NCBI RefSeq assembly: GCF_019425495.1
Contig: NZ_VFIV01000011.1
Location: 1 to 33,456 of the forward strand
Reading direction: 5' to 3'
Source of the DNA: Coxiella endosymbiont of Ornithodoros amblus
Lineage (GTDB): Bacteria; Pseudomonadota; Gammaproteobacteria; Coxiellales; Coxiellaceae
Length of the DNA stretch: 33,456 nucleotides
Each line of letters starts with the position of its first letter. Positions within the stretch are counted from its first letter, which is position 1. A program made the translations under genes and the position numbers. A model generated the notes under the pieces. It searched no databases. It worked only from the letters and a program-made list of their open reading frames with translations, and was not told the origin of the DNA. Positions 1 to 8,929 of this stretch are shown one piece after another.

Positions 1-184
1 AACGCGAGCTGACTTTCGCCTCCCCTCCAAAGGCTAAGGCAATCTCAGTTAAATTAATCGTTTTTACCGCAAATAAACTTAACAGCATGCCCACAAAGCA
101 GCTCTTTCGCGCTTTGTTCCACCCTAATTAGAACAAAAAATAACCTTGAATAATATCGAACACCTTTGAACGATTTGCGCTCAC
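1..184 (-). pseudogene. IS4-like transposase, N-terminal remnant at the window edge
   Basis: Reading the minus strand from about 184 down to 1 gives a frame with one internal stop (TAA at 128-130). The part after the stop reads LGWNKARKSCFVGMLL, then SLFAVKTINLTEIALAF and GGEAKVSSR. This resembles the N-terminal part of IS4-type DDE transposases, where an 'F..K.....VNL..IA..F.G.AK..SRYRR' pattern precedes the catalytic domain. The remainder, including the DDE residues, would lie left of the window. The in-frame stop argues that this copy is inactive. The family call rests on memory of the motif and is moderately sure; that it is a mobile-element fragment is more likely than any host gene. Confidence 0.55.
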
Positions 185-490
185 AAGAATCTTTTACTGA
201 CTTCCGAGGACCATATCTCGATTTAGTATTCAACCGTAATTAACTCCTCGGTATACCGGTTGCCTTCAATAATGAAGGCCGTGCGTGTTACTCTGAGGTA
301 CGAAGAAGTTGAGCAAATACTAGCTATTCGTAGTGAATCTGAGAGTAGTTCGGAAAGGTTGAAGATGTGCAGCATGGGATTAAGTGGAAAAATCGAGCCT
401 AAATCAGCAGCTAGGATGGATAATAATTCCACAATCACCTGATTATATAAGTTTTTCAATTTAAAACAATGAGTTAAAAATAAAGAGCTC

Positions 491-566
491 TGGAGCGGGA
501 AACGAGATTCGAACTCGCGACCCCAACCTTGGCAAGGTTGTGCTCTACCAACTGAGCTATTCCCGC
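491..566 (-). tRNA. glyW: tRNA-Gly (anticodon GCC)
   Basis: The minus strand reads GCGGGAATAGCTCAGTTGG at the 5' end, with anticodon loop TTGCCAA (anticodon GCC), a T-arm containing GTTCGAATC, and a 3' acceptor TTCCCGC followed by U and an encoded CCA. All four arms pair as expected for a 76-nt tRNA. It lies 17 nt downstream of pgsA on the same strand. The same pgsA-tRNA-Gly(GCC) order is found in Escherichia coli (pgsA-glyW), so the two are probably co-transcribed and processed. Confidence 0.97.
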
Positions 567-583
567 CTCTAGACCAGCTATTA

Positions 584-1144
584 TTACTGTTCGCGTGGCA
601 TTGTCAAGTCTGGCCAGGTAATCTTTAGATAAATGATCATGCTCCAGACGGTTAAGGCTGCGGCTATCCAAAGTAAAATAACGCCGCCCCACAGTAGTTC
701 CGCCGGAAAGCCCGGCGCATATCCTATCAATAATATTAAAGCTAGCATTTGCAACAACGTTTTGACTTTTGATAAGAGAGTGACTGCTAAACTTGTGCGT
801 TTGCCCAATTCAGCCATCCATTCGCGTAAAGCTGAGATAAGGATTTCTCGGCAGATGATAACTGCAGCAGGAACCGCTAGATAAGTCACGTAATTTTCAC
901 CAACCATCAAAACCAACGCAGCACTCACCAATAGTTTATCGGCCACAGGGTCGAGGAAAGCACCAAAATCGGTCGTCTGCGAAAGGCTGCGCGCCAAATA
1001 ACCGTCTAACCAATCCGTAATTCCTGCAACGATAAAAACAAGAGCGGCTACCAGATGCGACCACCGAAAAGGTAAAAAATAAAAAATTCCAAAAATCGGG
1101 ATAGCCGATAAACGCACAAATGTCAGAAAAATCGCGATATTCAT
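584..1144 (-). CDS. pgsA: CDP-diacylglycerol-glycerol-3-phosphate 3-phosphatidyltransferase
   Basis: This enzyme makes phosphatidylglycerol phosphate from CDP-diacylglycerol and glycerol 3-phosphate in the inner membrane, the committed step to phosphatidylglycerol and cardiolipin. The CDP-alcohol phosphotransferase signature is complete: DWLDGYLAR, then G-AFL-D-PVA-D, keeping all the conserved Asp and Gly residues. Several hydrophobic segments surround it. The open frame extends upstream to 1468, but the family begins at MNIAIFLTFVRL, so the ATG at 1144-1142 was chosen. This gives 186 residues, the normal size for PgsA; the upstream extension reads antisense through pncB and RND remnants. tRNA-Gly follows directly. 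In many gammaproteobacteria uvrC precedes pgsA; here that place is taken by decayed DNA. Confidence 0.95.
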   Translation of the reverse strand: MNIAIFLTFVRLSAIPIFGIFYFLPFRWSHLVAALVFIVAGITDWLDGYLARSLSQTTDFGAFLDPVADKLLVSAALVLMVGENYVTYLAVPAAVIICREILISALREWMAELGKRTSLAVTLLSKVKTLLQMLALILLIGYAPGFPAELLWGGVILLWIAAALTVWSMIIYLKITWPDLTMPREQ

Positions 1145-1248
1145 ATCCTCGATTCTACGGCGATTCCTCACAAGGTCAAGCTGCCCGCCTAAGACAGCAT
1201 AGTAATTCAAGGCGTACTGACGTATATTTTTATTCCAAAGGATCATCA

Positions 1249-1455
1249 ATGTTTCACTTAACAGACACTTACACTGATCAATACCAACTGGTGATGGGAT
1301 AAGTTTATTTCCTGAATTGGAAAAAATCATTCTACTGTCTTCGATTATTTCTCCCAAAAGTTGCCGTTTGAAAGGGACTGCGCTATTTTTGCAGGCTTTT
1401 GAGGGTCTACTTGCTATCCGAGATAAAAGAGCTACATTAGAGATCACCCCGGCGC
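1249..1455 (+). pseudogene. pncB: Nicotinate phosphoribosyltransferase, N-terminal remnant
   Basis: An ATG at 1249 with an upstream AAAGGA opens MFHLTDTYTDQYQLVMG, then stops. Shifting frame, the DNA continues with VFDYFSQKLPFERDCAIFAGF and a few more residues. This matches the start of nicotinate phosphoribosyltransferases, which begin with an 'L.TD.YQL.M' motif and continue with 'F...F.R..P....YA.FAG'. In life the enzyme turns nicotinate and PRPP into nicotinate mononucleotide for NAD salvage. Only about the first 65 codons are recognisable and they are broken at least twice, after which sequence of an unrelated efflux pump begins, so a deletion has joined two dead genes. The assignment is by motif only. 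Confidence 0.6.
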
Positions 1456-1474
1456 CAAATTGAATCAACCTTGT

Positions 1475-2342
1475 TGTTCAGTGTATGGTCAAGCCCAATT
1501 AAGCAATATTAAGCGTTTAGACGGCGATTATCAGGTAATTATGGACCTTGATCCTAAATAATCAACATAGGATCAGTTCGCTAAATAACTTGTCCATCAA
1601 ATCTTCCACTGGAAATATAGTGCCTTTAACCAATTTAGTCACGATGTCTCAAACTTCTGGTCTGCTAGCCATTAATCATTATAAGCAATTATCAATTATT
1701 ACATTAATATTTTAATTTACAACCTAGATTCGTTAGGAACTGTAACGCCTAAAGTCCAAGCCGTCGCTAAACAAACTTTACCCATTGATGTAAGTAGTAA
1801 TTTTATCAGCACGGCTGAAAAATTCCAATAATCCTTAATGAGGCTGCTACTTTTGTTAGATTTTACTATTTTAATCATTTATATGGTATTGGCGACTTTA
1901 TATGATAATTTTATTTATCCCATTAAATTTTGACCACTCTGCCTTTTCCTATTTTTTGTGCTTTACTATGCTTATATATCTTTAAATCAAGAGTTAAATA
2001 TTTTTGACTTTATAGATTTATTTATGTTGGTTAGAATTACTAAGAATAATGGGGTTATTATGGTATATTTCGCATTAGATGCCATACGCAAACAGGGGTT
2101 GGACGCTAACAAGCTATACTTCAAGCGTGTTCGATTCGTTCTCGTCCCATTACGATACACCACCGTTTCAGCGATTGTAGCAGCACTGTCTATCGCATTG
2201 GGCATCAGCGCCGACGGGGAAACCAGCAAAGATTGGAGATTTCTATCGTCGGCGGTCTTGTTTTTTCATAATTAATTACCCTGTATACGACCCTGGTATT
2301 CTACATTGTGATAGATAAATTGTTTTCTAAAAAATCACCATA
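1475..2342 (+). pseudogene. RND multidrug efflux transporter (AcrB/MdtB type), C-terminal remnant
   Basis: Stepwise reading across stops and shifts gives YGQAQLSNIKRLDGDYQVIM-DLDPK, later SLGTVTPKVQAVAKQTLP, then the hydrophobic LATLYDNFIYPIKF. The longest open part (1958-2275) has ELNIFDFIDLFMLVRITKNN followed by VYFALDAIRKQGLDANK and ALSIALGIS. In inner-membrane RND pumps the same order occurs in the C-terminal half: 'YGQ..VS.I....D.Y.V..EL.P', 'LYESF.HP', 'LN..S..GLI.LIGIV.KN.I...DFA', and 'LP.A.G.G.G.E.R'. These proteins are about 1,030 residues; fewer than 300 codons remain, with several stops and frameshifts. The N-terminal half is missing and the remnant begins next to the pncB fragment. 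The gene is certainly dead; which RND subfamily it was cannot be told. Confidence 0.8.
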
Positions 2343-2459
2343 ACTAGATAAATTGCCTTCTCCTGATCTCAACCCTTCCGAAGTTTTAAATCCCGATTGA
2401 GCAACGAGCTCTTCCCACTCACTGATCATTAGCTATCGTGTAGATATGGCATAGTTCAG

Positions 2460-2487
2460 TTGACAGTTTGAAAACTTTCGGTACAAT
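2460..2487 (+). promoter_or_regulatory. Sigma-70-type promoter of tRNA-Arg
   Basis: A consensus -35 box TTGACA (2460-2465) and a -10 box TACAAT (2482-2487) are separated by 16 bp. They lie 17 bp before the first base of tRNA-Arg, a fitting distance for a transcript starting a few bases upstream of the tRNA. This is the clearest promoter in the window. Confidence 0.75.
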
Positions 2488-2504
2488 CAGTAAATTCGTG
2501 ACAC

Positions 2505-2581
2505 GCGCCCGTAGCTCAGTTGGATAGAGTACCTGGCTACGAACCAGGCGGTCGGCGGTTCAAATCCGTCCGGGCGCACCA
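2505..2581 (+). tRNA. tRNA-Arg (anticodon ACG)
   Basis: The sequence starts GCGCCCGTAGCTCAGTTGG and has anticodon stem-loop CTGG-CTACGAA-CCAG with anticodon ACG. The T-arm is GGCGGTTCAAATCCGTC and the acceptor end CGGGCGC is followed by A and an encoded CCA. The total is 77 nt. The ACG anticodon (A34 normally edited to inosine by TadA) reads CGU, CGC and CGA. It stands alone between pseudogenes with its own promoter. Confidence 0.97.
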
Positions 2582-2876
2582 TAGAGTTAAAATAGATTAT
2601 AATCGACCGGTTGAAATTTTCTAAACTTTTCTCAAAAAATTTTCAAAAAACTGCAAAAGTCTGGGTGAAATGTCGAATCTCGGTCCGTCATGATGGAAAA
2701 AGAAATCGAGATTAAAGTTGCCTACAAAATAGGGTCTCACATTAAAAATATTTTATAACTAATCAGTTAACCTTTGTTTATTATTATTTACTAAAGGTTC
2801 TATACAAACTAACTTTGTGTTAAAGTCCATTATAAATTTCAATATTAAATATATACAGGGAATATATACAGGGAAC
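2582..2876. other. Non-coding spacer with a short tandem duplication
   Basis: Nothing recognisable as a gene is seen here. The DNA is AT-rich. At its right end a 13-bp unit (ATATACAGGGAAT) is repeated in tandem at 2851-2863 and 2864-2876, with one mismatch in the last base. The second copy supplies a ribosome-binding-like AGGGA just before the ATG of the decayed gene at 2877. Confidence 0.5.
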
Positions 2877-3528
2877 ATGAATCTTCTTCCTGTAGGTTAG
2901 AAAATTTTTCTATCAATCGGATTCCCATTACTTGTAAGCGCTATCACTGTTACCGCAACAATAATAGCTCTTTTGCTTGTTATCGAGAAAAAACGATCAC
3001 CTAGAAAAGTGTAATTTTCAAGAGCGTTTACCGAAGCCAGAACGTGTTTTTAGTATTTTATCTGTTTCTATTCTTGAAAGAAAAAGTTTTGTTACCACCA
3101 ATGAAAAGGTTGTTAATTACTTTTAGAAAGTGGTACTAAAAAGTTTGTAGATGATAATAAAGAAGAATTATTAGAAAAGCTAAAAATTTTAAAATGTTTT
3201 AGCTCTTATTGATGTTCAAGAAAATTCTAAAAAAAGTCATTGATTCTTTCAAAGATGATAAAAATTTATATCTTTAAAAGATTATACTTTTCAAAATAGT
3301 TTGCCAATTGATATGATTCAGCTTGCCACTTCAATTTACTTACGAGATGTCGCTCTTCTCGAGTTTGATTTTCCGCTTCATCAAGTAGAAGATAAATCAA
3401 TGGGTAAAAAATAACTACTTATTTGTGATAAGTCTCATATTCCTAATTGCTAGACAACCCGTGCTATCAGCGAAATACGTCAGGGAGAAGGCTTAACTTC
3501 AGTCGGACGTGTTTCGCGGATAGCTTAA
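2877..3528 (+). pseudogene. Eroded gene for an unknown membrane-anchored protein
   Basis: I do not recognise this gene. From the ATG at 2877 (preceded by AGGGA) one can read, with stops and shifts, MNLLPVG, then the hydrophobic stretch FLSIGFPLLVSAITVTA, then basic residues EKKRSPRKV. This suggests a single N-terminal membrane anchor facing the cytoplasm. Further fragments are FQERLPKPERVFSILSV, EKVVNYF, KFVDDNKEELLEKLK, NSLPIDMIQLATSIYLRD and ISEIRQGEGLTSVGRVSRIA, ending at a TAA at 3526. The pieces follow one another on the plus strand at protein-like spacing, so this was probably one gene of roughly 215 codons. At least four frame disruptions are present. Confidence 0.5.
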
Positions 3529-3641
3529 AAAAATTTTCAAATTTTTCTCATCCAATCCTTATCCAATACAAAATGAAACTGAAAAGAGCCTGTATTCCGT
3601 AGGCTTAGCTGACCATGGTATGAACGACTTGTCTGTAATAA

Positions 3642-3977
3642 TTAGTGTATCATGCGATAATGCAAGCTCCACATAATCCATAATGAGCCGCCGATCAATA
3701 CGAACAGAATCATTATAGTGAAAATAAAAGACATTAAATTCATTCTACTTTGTTCGTTTTTCGCATTCAGACGTAAAAAACAAACTACCTGGACGATAAA
3801 TTGTATTAAAGCAGATACAAATATAATGGACACCAGGGCAGTTGCGGAAAAGATTGAGTATATGACCGTCATAAAAGAAACTAAAGTTAGAATAATGCAT
3901 AAGATCATCCCAACGATGTATATACTTAACTTTTTCTTACCTGTACCGTATGATTCTTCAGAAAGCATTGCGTTCAT
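3642..3977 (-). CDS. cyoD: Cytochrome bo quinol oxidase subunit IV
   Basis: CyoD is the small integral membrane subunit that helps assemble the copper-haem centre of subunit I in the cytochrome bo terminal oxidase. The predicted 111-residue protein has three hydrophobic segments (starting near IYIVGMILCIILTLV, ALVSIIFVSALIQFIVQV and LMSFIFTIMILFVLIGG) and the family-typical end IMWSLHYRM. The frame is open up to 4043, but the ATG at 3977 overlaps the TGA of cyoC in an ATGA junction, giving the usual family length (about 110). A second ATG at 3968 is possible. It is the last gene of the operon; no cyoE follows, only decayed DNA. Confidence 0.93.
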   Translation of the reverse strand: MNAMLSEESYGTGKKKLSIYIVGMILCIILTLVSFMTVIYSIFSATALVSIIFVSALIQFIVQVVCFLRLNAKNEQSRMNLMSFIFTIMILFVLIGGSLWIMWSLHYRMIH

Positions 3978-4576
3978 AAAATAGCTCCCATCAAATAGAC
4001 GATGGTGAAAAGAAAAATCCAAACAATATCTAAGAAATTCCAAAACAGTCCGAGATAAACCATTCGCCTGGCGGCGTTTTTATTTATTTTAAGAATCGGC
4101 AATTGAATAATCATAATTAAGATCCAAAGTAGGCCCATTGTAACGTGAAAACCGTGCGTGCCCACTAAAGTAAAAAAAGCTGAAGCAGCACCACTCACAG
4201 CCCAACTGTATCCTTTAGCGCTTAGATGAAAAAACTCGATCACTTCCATAACGACGAACCCTGCGCCCAAAATGAAAGTGAGGATCAACCAAAAAATAAC
4301 TGCTGTTAATTTGTTTTTATTAATTCCGAAAATAGCTAAACAAAAAGTAAAGTTACTAGCTAATAGAAAGAAGGTTTCGACTAGCACATATGATAAATCA
4401 ATCAATGGCTTCAAAAGGGGGCCCACCGCGCCGGGATGGTGTAATACTAAAAAAGTAGCAACCAAGGAAGCAAACAAAATGCAATCGGTCATAATATAAA
4501 GCCAAAAACCGAAGACGTCCGTTGCATCGGCGTTATGATGATGTTCGGCAGTGGCTGTGGCTGTGTCTACCCTCAT
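3974..4576 (-). CDS. cyoC: Cytochrome bo quinol oxidase subunit III
   Basis: CyoC belongs to the haem-copper oxidase subunit III family and stabilises the bo-type complex in the inner membrane. The 200-residue product has a short His-rich N-terminus ([20 protein letters not shown]) followed by five hydrophobic segments. It carries subunit III hallmarks such as [15 protein letters not shown] near residues 22-36 and [17 protein letters not shown] near 138-154. Escherichia coli CyoC is about 204 residues, so this is full length. The start ATG (4576) overlaps the cyoB stop and its own stop overlaps the cyoD start, both as ATGA, which points to translational coupling within one transcript. Confidence 0.95.
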   Translation of the reverse strand: MRVDTATATAEHHHNADATDVFGFWLYIMTDCILFASLVATFLVLHHPGAVGPLLKPLIDLSYVLVETFFLLASNFTFCLAIFGINKNKLTAVIFWLILTFILGAGFVVMEVIEFFHLSAKGYSWAVSGAASAFFTLVGTHGFHVTMGLLWILIMIIQLPILKINKNAARRMVYLGLFWNFLDIVWIFLFTIVYLMGAIL

Positions 4577-6579
4577 GTTAATAACTCCTCATAATGCTGT
4601 AATTCAATTTGTTTGACAGTTTCTGCTTTAACATAATAATCGATGTCCTTACTAAAAGTTCGGGCAATTACGGTAGCAATAATGCCTACGATTCCAATAA
4701 TGGCCGGAATCCACATGTGCCATACAATGGTAAAACCAAAAATGCCAGCGAACATGGAAATAACAAAGCCGGCAGAAGTATTTCTAGGCATATGAATATC
4801 TTTATATTGAAGATGCTCTGGATTAACCCTTAAAGGACGTCCCCCCATCTTTGCCTTTTTCTTATCCTCCCAATATTGATCTCGTTCTTCAACCTTGGGT
4901 ATAAAGGCAAAATTATAAAAAGGCGCAGGCGAAGCAACGGACCATTCAAACGTTCGGCCGTTCCAAATATCGCCTGTTTTATCCCGCAATTTATCGCGAT
5001 TCTTTATGCTCACAATGATCTGAGCAATTTGCAAAAGAATGCCTATCATAATCAACGCGGCACCAATTGCAGCAACAATAAAATAAGGTTGAAGCGTAAC
5101 ATCAGCGTAATGGTTGAGTCGACGCATGACTCCCATCAGACCAAGCAGATAAAGTGGCATAAACGCCATATAAAAACCGGCCACCCAAAAAAGGAAAGAC
5201 CATTGACCTAAGCGCTCATCTAATTGGAAACCAAACGCTTTAGGAAACCAATAAATTAATCCCGCAAAAAATCCAAAAAGCACTCCACCAATAATCACAT
5301 TGTGAAAATGTGCAACTAAAAACAGGCTGTTATGAACTTGGAAATCAATGGGAGGGATCGCCATCAACACACCGGTCACGCCACCGATCGTAAAGGTGAT
5401 AAAGAAAGCAAATACCCATAACATTGGCGTTCGCATAATAATTTTACCTTTATATATTGTGAAAAGCCAATTAAAGATTTTCACCCCGGTCGGTACAGCA
5501 ATAATCATCGTCGCGATGCCAAAGAAGGCATTCACATCCCCTCCACTTCCCATCGTGAAAAAGTGGTGAAGCCATACAATAAAAGATAAAAAGGTAATGG
5601 CAAAAGTGGCATACACCATCGTTACGTAACCGAATAATTTTTTCTGGCTGAAAGTAGCGACCACTTCCGAGAAAACGCCAAAAGCCGGCAAAATTAAAAT
5701 ATAAACTTCAGGATGCCCCCATGCCCAAATTAAATTGATGTACATCATCATATTGCCACCGGCATATTGGGTGAAAAAGTGCATTCCTAAAAGGCGATCC
5801 AGCGTCAATAAGGCCAAGGAAGCCGTTAAAATCGGGAAGGCTAACGCAATTAAAATCATGGAGCAAAACGTCGTCCAAACAAAAATCGGCATCCTCATAA
5901 AAGTCATTCCAGGACAGCGCATCTTCACAATCGTGGCAATAAAATTAATACTTCCCAGAAGGCTCCCCACCCCCGCGATCTGTAAAGCCCAAATAAAATA
6001 GTCGACCCCTGCCGTAGGACTATAATAGAGTTCTGAAAGTGGCGGATACGCTAACCAACCTGTTGCCGCAAAATCACCAATAACCAAAGAAACGTTGCAT
6101 AACATTGCCCCCGAAAAGGTCATCCAAAAACTAAAGGAGTTCAGATAAGGGTAGGCAACATCTCGAGCGCCGACCTGCAAGGGCAGAACAATATTGGCCA
6201 GTCCAAATACTAATGGCATGGCTACAAAGAAGATCATAATAACACCATGCGCGGTAAAAATTTGGTCGTAATGTTGAGGCGGCAAATAACCCATATTGGC
6301 ACCCGCAGCAATCGCTTGTTGCGAGCGCATCAAAACAACATCCGAAAAGCCTCTCAGTAGCATCACGCCAGCCAAAAGAACGTACATAATGCCAATTTTT
6401 TTATGATCGACGGAAGTGATCCATTCATGCCAGATATAAGACCATTTTTTGGTAATGGTAATGGTGACTAGAATACCGACTAAAATTACTGCCATAAATC
6501 CCCCCGCCCCCATAATAATCGGCGTGTGAAGGGGAATAGCATCCAGTGTTAATTTACCAAAAATAAGTTTCTCTAACAT
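4573..6579 (-). CDS. cyoB: Cytochrome bo quinol oxidase subunit I
   Basis: This is the catalytic subunit of the proton-pumping ubiquinol oxidase: it oxidises ubiquinol and reduces oxygen to water at a haem-copper centre. At 668 residues it is the normal length (Escherichia coli 663). The quinone-site residues are present with a constant offset from E. coli: R76, D80, H103 and Q106. H111 in FTAHGVIM is the expected low-spin haem ligand. The [17 protein letters not shown] motif carries a copper ligand and the cross-linked Tyr. HHFFTMG and HFHNVIIGG carry the remaining copper and haem ligands. The ATG at 6579 has AAGGGT just upstream. It follows cyoA by 23 nt and overlaps cyoC by 4 nt. Confidence 0.98.
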   Translation of the reverse strand: MLEKLIFGKLTLDAIPLHTPIIMGAGGFMAVILVGILVTITITKKWSYIWHEWITSVDHKKIGIMYVLLAGVMLLRGFSDVVLMRSQQAIAAGANMGYLPPQHYDQIFTAHGVIMIFFVAMPLVFGLANIVLPLQVGARDVAYPYLNSFSFWMTFSGAMLCNVSLVIGDFAATGWLAYPPLSELYYSPTAGVDYFIWALQIAGVGSLLGSINFIATIVKMRCPGMTFMRMPIFVWTTFCSMILIALAFPILTASLALLTLDRLLGMHFFTQYAGGNMMMYINLIWAWGHPEVYILILPAFGVFSEVVATFSQKKLFGYVTMVYATFAITFLSFIVWLHHFFTMGSGGDVNAFFGIATMIIAVPTGVKIFNWLFTIYKGKIIMRTPMLWVFAFFITFTIGGVTGVLMAIPPIDFQVHNSLFLVAHFHNVIIGGVLFGFFAGLIYWFPKAFGFQLDERLGQWSFLFWVAGFYMAFMPLYLLGLMGVMRRLNHYADVTLQPYFIVAAIGAALIMIGILLQIAQIIVSIKNRDKLRDKTGDIWNGRTFEWSVASPAPFYNFAFIPKVEERDQYWEDKKKAKMGGRPLRVNPEHLQYKDIHMPRNTSAGFVISMFAGIFGFTIVWHMWIPAIIGIVGIIATVIARTFSKDIDYYVKAETVKQIELQHYEELLT

Positions 6580-6602
6580 CGTTGACCCTTTATTTAATTA
6601 AT

Positions 6603-7535
6603 TTAATCACTCTGAGGAATAGCCCAATGCCTGGGGATCCTCGTGGTTTGCTTATATTTCATGATTATTTGCGAAAATAAATTAGGCGCTACGGATGAAA
6701 AATACCGCACAGGACCTTTCATAGAAGGATGAATCAGGTTTTGATAAAGTTTAAGTGTTAGTTGTTCCTTGGATTTCTTAGCTTTTTCAAACCAATGCTG
6801 CAACTCATCAGGCTCGACAACTTTCACCTTAAAACACATATCCGAAAATCCATCGCCATTATATTGCGTATTAAGTCCCCAATAGTTCCCGTCTTTTAAT
6901 GCAAGCAAATGCAACCTGGTTCGCATGCCGGCCATGGTATAAATTTGACTTCCTAACTCCGGAATAAAAAAGGCGCTCATCGGAACGTTATCGCTCGTAA
7001 ACCAGAATTCGATTTGCTGCTCTTTGGGGAGTTTTAGGTAATTAACCGTCGCAATATTTTGTTCCGGATAAATAAAGAGCCACTTCCAAGGTAAGGCTAC
7101 TGCCTGAATTAACAGGGGTTTTCCTGGAACATCTATCTTCCGATAAGGGTCTAATTTATGAGTTAAACTCCAGGTCATAATTCCCAAAATTATAATAATT
7201 CCGCAAGGCACCCCCCACCAGATGGTTTCTAAAAGGGCACTGTGCCCCCAGTTAGGTTTGTAGTCCGAGGTTTTATGTCCGGCCCGATAGCGAAAGATAA
7301 AAGTAAAACTCATAATAAAAACAGGGATGACTACAATGAGCATTAAAGCCAGTGAGTCAAAAAAGAGCTGTCTTTCTTCAAACGAAATAGTCCCCTCCGG
7401 ATTCAGAATGCCACCGCCCTTTAAAGAATGGCAGCCTACCAAGCTTAGCCCTGCAAGAAGGACGCCAAAAAATATAAAAAATTTTACTATATTTTTCAAA
7501 TACTTATTAGGATATACCCAATTTTTTTTGATCAT
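6603..7535 (-). CDS. cyoA: Cytochrome bo quinol oxidase subunit II (lipoprotein)
   Basis: CyoA is the periplasm-facing subunit II of the bo oxidase. The 310-residue product starts with a basic segment and a hydrophobic signal ending in a lipobox (LSLVGC, Cys near residue 35), so it is probably lipid-modified. Two further membrane segments follow (around LMLIVVIPVFIMSFTFIF and TIWWGVPCGIIIILGIMTW), then a cupredoxin-like domain with VALPWKWLFIYPEQ and FWFTSDNVPMSAFFIP. As expected for quinol rather than cytochrome c oxidases, I see no CuA-type Cys pair. An AGGA lies before the ATG at 7535. It is the first gene of cyoABCD; the promoter should lie in the 122-nt gap to the divergent gene at 7658. 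Confidence 0.96.
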   Translation of the reverse strand: MIKKNWVYPNKYLKNIVKFFIFFGVLLAGLSLVGCHSLKGGGILNPEGTISFEERQLFFDSLALMLIVVIPVFIMSFTFIFRYRAGHKTSDYKPNWGHSALLETIWWGVPCGIIIILGIMTWSLTHKLDPYRKIDVPGKPLLIQAVALPWKWLFIYPEQNIATVNYLKLPKEQQIEFWFTSDNVPMSAFFIPELGSQIYTMAGMRTRLHLLALKDGNYWGLNTQYNGDGFSDMCFKVKVVEPDELQHWFEKAKKSKEQLTLKLYQNLIHPSMKGPVRYFSSVAPNLFSQIIMKYKQTTRIPRHWAIPQSD

Positions 7536-7657
7536 TGTATTCCTACTGGGTATGGTTTAACCAACTATTGGTTAAAGGAAGTACTTTTTTCCGCACCAAT
7601 ATACTGATAATATTCTCTAAAGCCAATAGTAAAAGGCGCCTATAGAGAGATAAAAGA

Positions 7658-8038
7658 ATGTCATATATCATTTTAGCTCGTTGGTTTGGACTCATTTCTA
7701 TTATTTTATCTCTAGGAATCTTATTCAACTTAGACGATGCGGCCGTTATGGCGAGAAATATGCTCCATAGCGAATCGGGTTATATCATGGGCGGTGTGTT
7801 GCCCATTATTTTTGGCTCTTTAGCCTTCATGAAACACAATAGTTTCGCACCAACTTGGCAAATCGTTGTCACGATAATTGGGCTTTTTATGTTAGGTATT
7901 GGCGTTTTTCGGGTAATTTTCGTGAATACTTGGAAAAGGCTCATCGAAGAGCATTTAGATAAAATACCTTTTCTCTTTAGTCTCTTTGGACTTATCTTGG
8001 GTTTGTTACTATTATATGTAGGCTTTTTGCAGCAATAG
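7658..8038 (+). CDS. Small integral membrane protein of unknown function
   Basis: The 126-residue product has four hydrophobic segments: after RWF (GLISIILSLGILF), at YIMGGVLPIIFGSLAFM, at WQIVVTIIGLFMLGIGVF and at LFSLFGLILGLLLLYVGFL. It lacks conserved polar motifs that would suggest a catalytic role. A GAGAGA sequence sits 8-13 bases before the ATG. It is intact and divergent from cyoA, so the two share an upstream region; whether it helps the oxidase is unknown. I do not recognise the family. Retention of an uninterrupted frame among so many broken genes suggests it is still under selection. Confidence 0.8.
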   Translation: MSYIILARWFGLISIILSLGILFNLDDAAVMARNMLHSESGYIMGGVLPIIFGSLAFMKHNSFAPTWQIVVTIIGLFMLGIGVFRVIFVNTWKRLIEEHLDKIPFLFSLFGLILGLLLLYVGFLQQ

Positions 8039-8097
8039 TGGTTTATCACACGAAATAAGGTCTGCTTACAATTCGCTAAGCTGAGCCAGATAGACAT

Positions 8098-8742
8098 TTA
8101 GGTCTTATCAATTTCAACCAATCCATAATGGACCCCTAGTTTAATCAGCTCAACATCGTTTTTAACGCTCAATTTTTCAAATATGCGGTAGCGGTGAGAA
8201 TTCACGGTCTTTCCAGTAATATGTAATTGATTGGCAATCGCCTTCGCTTTTTTGCCTTTGGCCAACAAGAGTAGAACTTCCATCTCCCGATCGCTCAGCT
8301 TCTTAAAAGGTGAAGTCACGGCTGTTGTTGTCTTACTCAAAGCAAGACGATTGGCAATGGCGGAGCTAATATAACGCTGACCCTTATACACTGCCAAAAT
8401 TGCCTGATCCAATTCTGCTGTATCACTGCTTTTCGTAATTAGCCCCCGCACACCCACTTCCAACAACCGTATCGGAAGCAGATCTCCTTCCATCCCTGTC
8501 ACCATAAGTATCTTGATCGTGGAGTCACGACGAAGAAGCTTTCTTGAAAGCTCAAGTCCATTCGTATCTGGTAATTGGAAATCAAGGATAATTACATCCG
8601 GTTTTTTGCGACGTCTTAGTTTTAGCCCTTCCTCTCCTGTCCCAGCCTCCCCCACAATACGAACTCCGTGGATTTCCTCAAGCATTAACCGCATAGCTTG
8701 ACGAATTAACAGATGGTCTTCAATTAGAAGGACGGTAATCAC
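8098..8742 (-). CDS. GacA/UvrY-type response regulator (REC plus LuxR helix-turn-helix)
   Basis: This is a two-domain transcriptional regulator of the NarL/FixJ class. The receiver domain (about 1-120) has the acidic pocket E8-D9, the phospho-acceptor D54, T82 and K104. A linker leads to a LuxR-type helix-turn-helix (about 146-208) containing LSDREMEVLLLLAKGKKAKA and TGKTVNSHRYRIFEKL. At 214 residues it matches GacA/UvrY, which pairs with a BarA/GacS kinase and in relatives drives small RNAs that titrate CsrA. The start is GTG at 8742 with GAGAGA upstream. It stands alone here; csrA is about 3 kb away, and the partner kinase is outside the window. The paralogue identity (GacA versus another member) is not certain. 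Confidence 0.9.
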   Translation of the reverse strand: MITVLLIEDHLLIRQAMRLMLEEIHGVRIVGEAGTGEEGLKLRRRKKPDVIILDFQLPDTNGLELSRKLLRRDSTIKILMVTGMEGDLLPIRLLEVGVRGLITKSSDTAELDQAILAVYKGQRYISSAIANRLALSKTTTAVTSPFKKLSDREMEVLLLLAKGKKAKAIANQLHITGKTVNSHRYRIFEKLSVKNDVELIKLGVHYGLVEIDKT

Positions 8743-8929
8743 TTATTCTCTCGGCTTTTTGCGTTTCTAAATCGATATATTCATTCATGTTGCTCTCAAT
8801 GTTAATTCTATTAAAGGATTACCACAATCTAAATGAGCCATTCGTCCATCATACCAATCTTCCTACGGGATGAATCCGCCCTCTTAACTCAATAAGCAAT
8901 TAATTAATTATTAAAATATCTCTCCCTAA

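Noticed and set aside
223-459. 78-codon minus-strand ORF and its plus-strand partner at 260-442
   Set aside because: No family recognised, no good ribosome-binding site, and both strands are open over the same stretch; I considered a Mg-chelatase-like C-terminus but the likeness was too weak.
474-692. 72-codon minus-strand ORF ending in LVEHNLAKVGVASSNLVSRS
   Set aside because: Translation of tRNA-Gly; such peptides are a common artefact of reading tRNA genes.
1145-1468. 108-codon N-terminal extension of pgsA
   Set aside because: It reads antisense through the pncB and RND remnants and goes beyond the normal family start.
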